NCBI GenBank assembly: GCA_002701875.1
Contig: NZWI01000044.1
Location: forward strand, 22,177-29,288
From: Fidelibacterota bacterium
GTDB taxonomy: Bacteria > Fidelibacterota > Marinisomatia > Marinisomatales > TCS55
Direction: 5' to 3'
DNA: 7,112 nt
Below are positions 1 through 6,107 of the stretch, one piece after another. Positions within the stretch are counted from its first letter, which is position 1; every line of letters starts with the position of its first letter. The notes below the pieces were generated by a model that worked only from the letters and a program-made list of their open reading frames with translations, was not told where the DNA came from and did no database searches. The translations under genes and the position numbers were made by a program.

Positions 1-39
1 GTATATGCATGCCCAATGTGCGGCTTATCATTAACATAA
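1..39 (+). CDS. Possible 3' end of a gene ending in a CxxC zinc-knuckle-like tail (partial)
   Basis: Reading from base 1 in frame 1 gives VYACPMCGLSLT followed by a TAA stop at 37-39. The pattern Y-x-C-P-x-C-G-x-x-L is typical of zinc ribbons and metal-binding tails, and it is unlikely to arise by chance immediately before a stop codon. If real, this gene would be convergent with holB, whose stop lies 28 bases away. Only 12 codons are visible, so neither family nor function can be named. The competing reading is a minus-strand gene downstream of holB: ATG codons near 25-31 on that strand open a frame (MLMISRTLGMHI) that runs off the window edge, but it has no visible ribosome binding site and no recognisable motif. 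Confidence 0.35.
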   Translation, partial: VYACPMCGLSLT

Positions 40-67
40 TATATGGGAGTTGTTAAGTAAAAAGTTT

Positions 68-1213
68 TCACAATACTGGCTCTAATTGTTTACCCTTTAA
101 TAAGGTTTGTATAGAGATAAGAAGATTAGTCAAGGTTAATGGTGTATAGAAATTCCGCGATAAAGATTCGATTGAATCTTCTAGTAATTTGTTGATTTCG
201 ATCAAATTAGCATTTGGATACCTTTCATTAAATTTACATAAAGATTGTTCTATCCTTTCAACTCCATTGATAGAGCTACCTCCCATGCGAATTCGATAAG
301 CATGATGAAACCAAAGTTGAAGCAGATAAATTTTGAATTTATATTGACTTGGATTTCGAAAGGCTAACATCGAAAGACTATTAATAAATTCTCGCCATCC
401 AGTTACGCTTACCGTAATTAATTGTTTAGATATTTGTTCTAAATCTTCTAGAAGATTCTGATCATTATTTTCCCCTAAATCAATTGCTAAGTGCACATCA
501 CCATTCGCTATCATTGCCATTTCCATAGCTCTCTGATTATTTATTCCCTTTTCTATAAGAATAGATTTTACATTATCTGGACTTAGATTTGGGAAATGTA
601 TATTTTGACAACGACTAATTACAGTAGGAAGCAAAGCATTTTTATTATCTGCAACTAAAATGAGAGTAGTATTTTCTGGGGGCTCTTCTAGTATTTTTAA
701 TAATGCATTTGCTGACTCACCCATACCTTCAGACAGTAAGTGTGCATCGAAAATTAGAATTATCTTTTGACCAAAAGAATTAGCTTTTAAATGAATTGAG
801 CGTCTAAGATCTCGGATTGAGTTAATGGTTATTCGACGGGCCTTAGGAACACTTATTTTATAGAAGGGATCATTACTTTTTCTATCTAGTGATTCTGTTA
901 AATATTCGTAGTCTTCTTTTGTCAATGAATCTAATGGGTCACTATCTTTATTTGCTTTCGGATTTACAGGTAATGGAACAATAATTTTTAGATTTGGGTG
1001 TTGAAGAATTCTAAATTTCTTACATGAAGAGCAGTCGTTACATATCCCATCTGTTTTACCTTCACAGTTCAGCAATTTAGCAAATTCTATTGCCCCCCAT
1101 TCTTTTGCACTACCTTTTTGCCCTGAAAAAATATAAGCTGAACCAACTCGATTATTCTTATTTATTTTTGATAATTTTCCCCATACTAATGGTTGTAAAT
1201 CTGAAAAAATCAT
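68..1213 (-). CDS. holB: DNA polymerase III delta-prime subunit (clamp loader)
   Basis: This is the delta-prime subunit of the clamp loader, the cytoplasmic complex that opens the sliding clamp and places it on primed DNA. I use the ATG at 1213-1211, giving 381 residues. A TTG start 15 bases upstream is possible, but the ATG overlaps the stop of the upstream envC gene as ATGA, the usual translationally coupled arrangement. Family marks in order: a degenerate P-loop (residues 31-38, GQKGSAKE, lacking the GKS/T end); four cysteines at 50, 58, 61 and 64 forming the clamp-loader zinc module; an acidic insert around residues 80-127, which I recall from FCB-type delta-prime proteins; a Walker-B-like strand ending IFDAHLL (154-160); the NALLKILEEPPENT segment (169-182); and the SRC motif at 200-202. 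The remaining helical part corresponds to the collar region. The broken P-loop with an intact SRC motif fits non-ATPase delta-prime better than DnaX. Confidence 0.9.
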   Translation of the reverse strand: MIFSDLQPLVWGKLSKINKNNRVGSAYIFSGQKGSAKEWGAIEFAKLLNCEGKTDGICNDCSSCKKFRILQHPNLKIIVPLPVNPKANKDSDPLDSLTKEDYEYLTESLDRKSNDPFYKISVPKARRITINSIRDLRRSIHLKANSFGQKIILIFDAHLLSEGMGESANALLKILEEPPENTTLILVADNKNALLPTVISRCQNIHFPNLSPDNVKSILIEKGINNQRAMEMAMIANGDVHLAIDLGENNDQNLLEDLEQISKQLITVSVTGWREFINSLSMLAFRNPSQYKFKIYLLQLWFHHAYRIRMGGSSINGVERIEQSLCKFNERYPNANLIEINKLLEDSIESLSRNFYTPLTLTNLLISIQTLLKGKQLEPVL

Positions 1214-2403
1214 TTTCTTGTTAACCAATATTCTGGGTTTAATTTTTTACCTTGCCCCCAAATCTCAAAGTGTAATTGTGATCCATTAATTGATCCTGAA
1301 TCACCCATATATGCAATAACATCCCCACTCCTAACTTGACTATCTTCATTGGTTTCAACATTAGTTACATGGCTATAAACTGTATAGAATCCTCCACCAT
1401 GGTCAATAATGATTGTAGTACCAAATCCACGAATAAAGGTGATAGTGGTTACGACACCACCTAATACTGAGCGAATCTGCGAGCCAGGTTTTCCTTTGAT
1501 GTCAATTCCAGGGTTTTCAGTCGTAGTTTTTAATTTTGGATTCCACTGCCTACCAAACTTTGTTACAACTCTTCCTTCTGCTGGCCATTGTAATTTCCCT
1601 TTTAATTTTGGAAACTCTTTTGATTTAAGAACCATTTGTTGCTTTCGAATTCTTTCCTCGCGTTCAGATCGTGCAAAATCTTCTTGAATTTTTTTTATAA
1701 TATCTTCTAACTGTTTTACCCCTGCTTGTTTTTCCGTTAAATATACTTTTAAATCCTTTTGACTCTTTCGAATTTTGACAAGCTCACGTTGTTCTTTTTT
1801 CTTTTTACTTCGAACCGAAGCAAGTGTTTTTTCTCTGTCACGTTTTAACCGTCTTTTTTTACGAAGAACTGCTTCTAGCTCAAGTTTTTGTCTTCCAATT
1901 TGAATTAATAGGGATCGAATTGTATCGTGTGTTTTTTGATCTATTTCTGAAATTATTTTTAAATATTTGGTGCGATAGATAGCTTGTCTCCATGAAGTAG
2001 AACTTAATATTTTTTCTAAATTTGAAATTTGACCCCTTTTGTATATAGTTGATAAACGACGTGCATATCGAGTTCTAAGTGTATCAAGTTCTTCTTCACT
2101 TTCTCCAATTTTTCTTTCTGATCTTGATATATCTGCAACTAGAAGTTTTTCTTCTTTCTTAATTTCTTTAAGCAGTTGTTGAAGTAATGAAATTTCTTCA
2201 GAAAGATTACTTACTCTCCGAACAGAAGATTTTTCTTTACGGCCTTCAGATTGAATTCTTTTTTTTGTTGTATTAATTTCATCTTTTAAAGATTGTATAG
2301 CACTATTCTGAGACTCTAGCTCTTTTTGAAAATCTGGCTGAGTGCGCTGAGATAGAATTAATCCTTGAAAGGTTAATAAAAAAACGATTATTTGACGATA
2401 CAT
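1210..2403 (-). CDS. envC: Murein hydrolase activator EnvC-like, coiled coil plus degenerate M23/LytM domain
   Basis: Predicted periplasmic protein of 397 residues. A short signal peptide is visible at about 1-18 (hydrophobic IIVFLLTFQGLIL, then S-Q). A long K/R/E-rich coiled coil runs from about 20 to 262, followed by a LytM/peptidase M23 fold at about 270-397. In active LytM enzymes zinc is held by HxxxD and HxH motifs. Here the first His is Asn297 (NPGID, with Asp301 kept) and the first His of HxH is Gln376 (QLHFE, with His378 kept); His345 in YSH is present. Two lost zinc ligands suggest a non-catalytic activator of cell-wall amidases, as known for E. coli EnvC, which works at the septum with FtsEX. 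No ftsE or ftsX gene is in view. It is the first gene of an operon with holB, which it overlaps by four bases. The ATG at 2403 has only a distant GAGGGAG (14-base gap) upstream. A true endopeptidase is less likely. Confidence 0.85.
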   Translation of the reverse strand: MYRQIIVFLLTFQGLILSQRTQPDFQKELESQNSAIQSLKDEINTTKKRIQSEGRKEKSSVRRVSNLSEEISLLQQLLKEIKKEEKLLVADISRSERKIGESEEELDTLRTRYARRLSTIYKRGQISNLEKILSSTSWRQAIYRTKYLKIISEIDQKTHDTIRSLLIQIGRQKLELEAVLRKKRRLKRDREKTLASVRSKKKKEQRELVKIRKSQKDLKVYLTEKQAGVKQLEDIIKKIQEDFARSEREERIRKQQMVLKSKEFPKLKGKLQWPAEGRVVTKFGRQWNPKLKTTTENPGIDIKGKPGSQIRSVLGGVVTTITFIRGFGTTIIIDHGGGFYTVYSHVTNVETNEDSQVRSGDVIAYMGDSGSINGSQLHFEIWGQGKKLNPEYWLTRK

Positions 2404-2464
2404 GATACTTGAAAGTACTCCCTCATTTTAGGTTAGGTCAAATTCATTGTAAATTTGTCTTTAC

Positions 2465-2494
2465 TTGTACCATTCAATCTTCTATATCTATAAT
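2465..2494 (+). promoter_or_regulatory. Candidate promoter for the cNMP-binding/AI-2E operon
   Basis: A perfect TATAAT lies at 2489-2494, with TTGTAC at 2465-2470 as a weak -35 (3 of 6 consensus) and an 18-base spacer. Transcription would begin near 2501, giving a leader of about 20 bases that contains the ribosome binding site. The region is AT-rich, so a chance match is possible, and FCB bacteria may use a different -10 consensus. Confidence 0.35.
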
Positions 2495-2510
2495 CTAAGA
2501 TCCAAATCAA
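2481..2510 (-). promoter_or_regulatory. Candidate promoter for the envC-holB operon
   Basis: On the minus strand TTGATT (2510-2505) and TATAGA (2486-2481) are separated by 18 bases; each matches four of six sigma-70 consensus positions. The leader to the envC ATG would be about 70 bases. The element overlaps the candidate plus-strand promoter, so the two operons could compete for polymerase. This rests on motif matching only. Confidence 0.25.
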
Positions 2511-2514
2511 GGAG
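2509..2514 (+). promoter_or_regulatory. Ribosome binding site deciding a GTG start
   Basis: AAGGAG sits six bases before the GTG at 2521. It is the clearest Shine-Dalgarno sequence in the window. It supports GTG rather than the ATG at 2516-2518, which is followed at once by a TAG stop. Confidence 0.75.
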
Positions 2515-2520
2515 TATGTA

Positions 2521-3024
2521 GTGAAAAGCGCAAAATGGGAAAATATTTTTAAAGGATGGAATAGCTCTGAGAGTGAAACAGTTCATACTTTAAAACAAGT
2601 CCCTGTTTTTAAAGAATTCAACCAAAAGGAATTCAACGAACTCGAGAAACTCATTCATCAAAGGAATTATAATGAAGGGGATTTTATTTTTAAAAATCGT
2701 GCACCTGGAGAAGGAATGTATATTATTATGAGTGGTAGTGTAAAAATCACTATTGGGACAAGAGCTGGAAATGAAAATATATTAGCTGAATTATCTGAGG
2801 GAGATTTTTTTGGTGAATTAGCTTTATTCGATGATGAACCTCGATCCGCAAATGCTATTGCTACTCAAGATTCAGAATTACTTGGCTTCTTTACTCAGGA
2901 TCTTATGACCTTACAAGGACGAAATCCGGTTCTTGGACAAAAAATATTGTTTAATTTAGGTGGAGTACTTGGAGAAAGACTCAGAGGTACTAATTCATTA
3001 CTTATAGAATCTCAAAAAAAATAA
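2521..3024 (+). CDS. Stand-alone cyclic-nucleotide-binding domain protein (Crp-like sensor domain, no HTH)
   Basis: A 167-residue soluble protein consisting almost entirely of a cNMP-binding beta-roll (about residues 25-145). The glycine-rich turns EGDF (52-55) and MSGSVKI (70-76) are typical. The phosphate-binding cassette is intact: FGELA at 97-101 and PRSA at 107-110, so Glu99, Arg108 and Ser109 correspond to Glu72, Arg82 and Ser83 of E. coli CRP. This predicts real cyclic-nucleotide binding. After a C-terminal helix that could mediate dimerisation the protein stops; the roughly 70-residue helix-turn-helix domain of CRP/FNR regulators is absent, so direct DNA binding is unlikely. No signal peptide or membrane segment is seen. 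The GTG start has a good ribosome binding site. The AI-2E-type membrane protein gene starts two bases after its stop, so the pair is very probably cotranscribed and may be functionally linked; that link is inference. Confidence 0.85.
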   Translation: MKSAKWENIFKGWNSSESETVHTLKQVPVFKEFNQKEFNELEKLIHQRNYNEGDFIFKNRAPGEGMYIIMSGSVKITIGTRAGNENILAELSEGDFFGELALFDDEPRSANAIATQDSELLGFFTQDLMTLQGRNPVLGQKILFNLGGVLGERLRGTNSLLIESQKK

Positions 3025-3026
3025 TT

Positions 3027-4145
3027 ATGGAGCAATCAACTAATTACTTTCAGCTAATTTATAGAGTTATCATCTCTTTGATTGGCGTTTGGTTTTTATC
3101 CATTATTTGGCCATTTATATCAGATGTGATACTTATGCTCGTTTTTGCTTTTCTATTTACCACGGTTCTCCTTTCTTCTGTTGATGCACTTGAACGAAAA
3201 ATTGGAAGCAGAGCATTCTCAGTGCTAGCTGTCGTTGTTCTCCTTCTGGTGGTATTTGGTACATTTATTGGCAGTTTTATTTCACAGATGTCTCAACAAG
3301 CTAAAGATTTTTCAAACCGAATAGATAAAGAAACATTAACAGCTGAGTTTACAAAGCTAGGTGATCAATTAACTGGAGCTCTACCAAATTTTATGAAAGA
3401 TATGAATTCATCCAGTGGGGACCTTGCGGGAAGATTGAGTGAAATAGTAAATACTACAATAGGTTCTTTAGCTTCAATGGCTGGAGCAATCGGGAATTTT
3501 ATGTTTATTGCAACTATGGTTTTTATTTTCACTATTATACTATTGGCTGAATATCATGGCTTTCGCAAATCACTGGTGAACATCATACCCAATAAATACT
3601 TTGAAGTTGGTTTAAAACTGATTTACAATATTGAAAAGTCAGTATCTAGTTATCTCAGGGGGCAATTTCTGTCAGCTCTAAGTGTGGCAGCTATGTCAGT
3701 TGCCGGCTTGCTTATGCTCAACTTATTTGGAGCAAACTTGACATTAATAATATTTATAGGAATAATTGCAGGATTGGCAAACTTAATTCCTCTTATTGGT
3801 CCATTTGTTGGAATGGTTCCAGCTATACTCATAGCTTTTATGAATAATATCGGAAATGATGCAGCTACTGCTCATATGCTTTTTGGAGTTATGCCATCTC
3901 CATTTTTTATTTTGGACATAATTCTTATGTTTTTGATAGTACAACAAATTGAAGGAAACTTGATTACGCCAACACTTGTTGGAAAAAGCGTGGGATTACA
4001 CCCTATGCTTGTGATGATTTCTTTACTAATTGGAGGGACAATCCTTGGCCCCTTGGGGATGTTATTTGCAGTTCCTGCAACCGGTGTATTAAAAGTAATT
4101 CTTAAGGAAATTACTTTTGTTAAAAAAAACGCACATTTATTATAA
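3027..4145 (+). CDS. AI-2E family transporter-like integral membrane protein (PF01594)
   Basis: A 372-residue multi-pass inner-membrane protein of the AI-2E/UPF0118 family. Members have been linked to export of autoinducer-2 (TqsA) or to Na+/H+ exchange, so substrate cannot be assigned from sequence. Hydrophobic segments lie at about 10-31, 33-51 and 64-86. A polar stretch follows (87-150), then further segments at about 154-174, 214-234, 238-250, 254-272, 293-305 and 327-358. Family marks are YLRGQ (209-213), NLIPLIGPFVGMVP (252-265), IEGNLITPTLVG (308-319) and the GPLGMLFAVP turn (341-350). Length matches the family. There is no Shine-Dalgarno before the ATG, so translation is probably coupled to the cNMP-binding gene two bases upstream. 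The 3' end contains a perfect 10-bp inverted repeat, and its stop lies five bases from that of the convergent gene. Confidence 0.88.
   Translation: MEQSTNYFQLIYRVIISLIGVWFLSIIWPFISDVILMLVFAFLFTTVLLSSVDALERKIGSRAFSVLAVVVLLLVVFGTFIGSFISQMSQQAKDFSNRIDKETLTAEFTKLGDQLTGALPNFMKDMNSSSGDLAGRLSEIVNTTIGSLASMAGAIGNFMFIATMVFIFTIILLAEYHGFRKSLVNIIPNKYFEVGLKLIYNIEKSVSSYLRGQFLSALSVAAMSVAGLLMLNLFGANLTLIIFIGIIAGLANLIPLIGPFVGMVPAILIAFMNNIGNDAATAHMLFGVMPSPFFILDIILMFLIVQQIEGNLITPTLVGKSVGLHPMLVMISLLIGGTILGPLGMLFAVPATGVLKVILKEITFVKKNAHLL
4091..4118. repeat. Perfect 10-bp inverted repeat at a convergent gene junction, possible weak bidirectional terminator
   Basis: AAAAGTAATT (4091-4100) and AATTACTTTT (4109-4118) are exact reverse complements around an 8-base loop. 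The repeat lies inside the last codons of the AI-2E gene, in frame with residues K-V-I ... E-I-T-F. Both transcripts would fold a stem beginning with A's and ending with U's, the layout of a bidirectional terminator, but only one of ten pairs is G-C. The structure is certain; the terminator role is not. The intergenic gap is too small (4146-4150) to hold a terminator itself. Confidence 0.4.
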
Positions 4146-4150
4146 CAAAA

Positions 4151-5962
4151 TTATTGTTCTTCAATACGAAATAATTTGTAATTAGTGAATGTTAGAAAAA
4201 CCTCTTTCCCATTTTGATATCGGTATATCCAAAGTTGATTGGCAGAATTTCCATCGTTAGATATAATTTCTGATGGAGCCCCCATTATTTCCTCTATTTC
4301 AGAAATAACCATTCCCACCTCTATAAATTTTTCATCCTCTTTTTCCTTTTTTTCTTTATTCAATATTTGATCAATTTTTTCCCGCATTTCATAATTCTCT
4401 TTTGCAGCTAATTTGCGTTTTAATTCATCTAATATTCGGGAATTGGTATTACTTAATCCTCCAGTTAGATTTTGAGTTTCTTCCAATGCATAAACAACAA
4501 ATTTTAACGAGTTGACATCTTTCATTTGATCAGCCATTGTCAATAGCTCCACGGCAATACGATGTTTATAAGTAGCTATTTCAAATGTCAAGCCTGAATC
4601 CATTTTTAACGCTTCATTAAAATAATTTAAAGCTCGGTTATGAAGTCCTATCTTATAGAGTTGCTCACCTTTATTCATTAAATCGGTTATTTTAAATCTT
4701 TTCACATGATCTCTAACCCCTGGGTACCAACCTGATACCATAGTTACATGAGCTATTGCTGTATCGCCAGCACCATCATTTAACCATTTTTCTGCTTTTT
4801 CAACTTCATTATAAGCAATTTCTCTTAATCTTTCCTCAATTACGCCCGTGAGAAGAGTATCTGCTAAAGATTTAGCACGAATATACTTTTCCACGGCTCT
4901 AGGGATCATTCCTCTTTTATCAAAGCTCATACCTTCTCTCATTAATTGGTATGGTATTCTACGCTCACTTTCTACAGCTAATTTTTTTGCCCTAGCTATA
5001 TTCGCATGATTAGGGTTCTCATCTACAAATTCTTCTAAAAAGCGTTTAGATGTAATATAATCACCTGTGTAATAATGCATTTTTCCTGTATCCCCTTTAG
5101 TCCTTCTCCCTCCAAAAAAAACTGAAGCGGTTGCATAAATACCTGCTGTTTGAATTGTAAAAGCATTAATTGGTGTTATATCCTTGGGATCTTTGATTTT
5201 TTTGATTGCTGTATGACTATATTTAAAATCTACACCTACTGCAAAGCGATTAGTCATTCCTGTATCTAAAATATATCTAGCGCCAAGAGTCAATGATTGA
5301 GATGGCCCATACCCAGATAAATTATTTTGTTTTTTATAGAACTGCGAGAAAGCAAGTCCATAAGTATATCTATAAGTTGAATACCAACTTTCAAACCATT
5401 GTAAGATTAAAGATTGACTCCAGCTCAATTCTATCATTGATCCGTTAAATTTTTCACCTAATTTCCACGATTCCTGAGAAACATTCCATTCCTCTGGTAT
5501 TGCTGATGGGAATAATAATGATGAATATCTAAAGTTTAAACCTGTATGCATATCCAACCAACTATTACCTAGCAAATAGTATGCAAGATTAGTCTTTAGA
5601 ATATCTAAATCTAATTGATGCCCTAACCTTGATGAAAACTTCCCCCCATCAAATTCTTTCACTTCAGATTCATATGACATCCAATTACTTTTGAGACCAC
5701 CTAACCCTAAAAAATTGGTGCCTGCATTATAACTAAAGCCATATCGCATTTCGAGAGGAATAAAGTTTATTGGATTATGAAATTCTCTTCGTCGAAAAAT
5801 TCGGTCGAAAATATAACCACTACCAAATCTTTTTAGAGCTTTATCTTCAATTGAAAAAACTTTAAAAATAAGTGATGCAGATGTATCCTGCACTACTTGG
5901 TTTAATTCACCCTTAATTATAGTTGATAGAATAATGATGATTGAAATTGTTTTTACTATCAT
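4151..5962 (-). CDS. Secreted protein with barrel-like N-terminal half, TPR-like repeats and a C-terminal BamE/SmpA-like module
   Basis: A 603-residue protein whose full-length family I do not recognise. An N-terminal hydrophobic stretch (4-16) followed by K-G suggests a signal peptide without a lipobox Cys. Residues about 70-284 are rich in aromatic and alternating polar/apolar segments ending in Tyr or Phe (for example 141-151, 199-209, 223-231, 239-249, 270-283), as in outer-membrane beta-barrels. TPR-like helical repeats follow at about 296-330, 342-368 and 429-456; the best is GEQLYKIGLHNRALNYFNEA (432-451). A charged K/E-rich linker (about 520-545) leads to a final segment at 546-603 with VGMVISEIEEIMGAPSE (549-565), then QLWIYRY (576-582) and an FxLFRIE-like strand. 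This resembles BamE/SmpA-OmlA (GMTxxxVxxLLGxP ... WxY). A role in the outer membrane, perhaps assembly or scaffolding, is inference. The ATG has only a weak CAGGTT upstream. Confidence 0.7.
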   Translation of the reverse strand: MIVKTISIIIILSTIIKGELNQVVQDTSASLIFKVFSIEDKALKRFGSGYIFDRIFRRREFHNPINFIPLEMRYGFSYNAGTNFLGLGGLKSNWMSYESEVKEFDGGKFSSRLGHQLDLDILKTNLAYYLLGNSWLDMHTGLNFRYSSLLFPSAIPEEWNVSQESWKLGEKFNGSMIELSWSQSLILQWFESWYSTYRYTYGLAFSQFYKKQNNLSGYGPSQSLTLGARYILDTGMTNRFAVGVDFKYSHTAIKKIKDPKDITPINAFTIQTAGIYATASVFFGGRRTKGDTGKMHYYTGDYITSKRFLEEFVDENPNHANIARAKKLAVESERRIPYQLMREGMSFDKRGMIPRAVEKYIRAKSLADTLLTGVIEERLREIAYNEVEKAEKWLNDGAGDTAIAHVTMVSGWYPGVRDHVKRFKITDLMNKGEQLYKIGLHNRALNYFNEALKMDSGLTFEIATYKHRIAVELLTMADQMKDVNSLKFVVYALEETQNLTGGLSNTNSRILDELKRKLAAKENYEMREKIDQILNKEKKEKEDEKFIEVGMVISEIEEIMGAPSEIISNDGNSANQLWIYRYQNGKEVFLTFTNYKLFRIEEQ

Positions 5963-6031
5963 AACCTGTCAAAATAGGTGAATTTCATTACTTGTAGCAA
6001 GGCGTCGATAAATGAAAGATACTATCAATCA

Positions 6032-6061
6032 TTAAAGGATTCTCATTAATTTCCATATAAT
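6032..6061 (+). promoter_or_regulatory. Candidate promoter for the DUF4159/DUF4175 operon
   Basis: TATAAT at 6056-6061 has TTAAAG (6032-6037, 3 of 6) 18 bases upstream, giving a leader of about 40 bases. A second candidate -10, TATAAG at 6095-6100, would make a nearly leaderless message but has no -35 at proper spacing. I found no convincing promoter for the opposite gene in this 145-bp divergent region, although one must be there or farther upstream. Confidence 0.25.
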
Positions 6062-6081
6062 TATTAATTATCAAATAATTA
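6058..6081. repeat. 8-bp inverted repeat in the divergent intergenic region, possible operator
   Basis: TAATTATT (6058-6065) and AATAATTA (6074-6081) are exact reverse complements separated by 8 bases. The left arm overlaps the candidate TATAAT. The position would suit a repressor site acting on one or both divergent genes, but the arms are pure A/T and such repeats are common by chance in DNA of this composition. Confidence 0.2.
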
Positions 6082-6107
6082 CCAATGACACTAGTATAAG
6101 CTTAATT

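Noticed and set aside
70..89. ACAAT ... ATTGT repeat at the holB 3' end as a terminator
   Set aside because: Five-base arms with a long loop and no T-tract; not a credible hairpin.
68..1213. Reading the clamp-loader gene as dnaX (gamma/tau)
   Set aside because: The P-loop is degenerate, the length is short for DnaX, and the insert after the zinc module fits delta-prime.
1214..1228. Five-residue N-terminal extension of holB from a TTG codon
   Set aside because: The ATG at 1213 overlaps the envC stop as ATGA, and delta-prime proteins usually begin just before the conserved helix seen here, so the TTG is less likely.
1409..1687. Plus-strand open frame of 92 codons
   Set aside because: It lies wholly antisense inside the envC coding region over the LytM domain, has no family motif or ribosome binding site, and is a shadow of the real gene.
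2407..2416. Short inverted repeat ACTT-GA-AAGT just upstream of envC
   Set aside because: Four-base arms are expected by chance at this composition.
2521..3024. Annotation as a CRP/FNR transcription factor
   Set aside because: The protein ends right after the cNMP-binding domain and its C-helix; there is no room for the helix-turn-helix domain and no frameshifted remnant, since the next gene begins two bases later.
3650..3832. Minus-strand open frame of 60 codons
   Set aside because: It is antisense within the AI-2E gene across its most conserved motifs; no independent evidence supports it.
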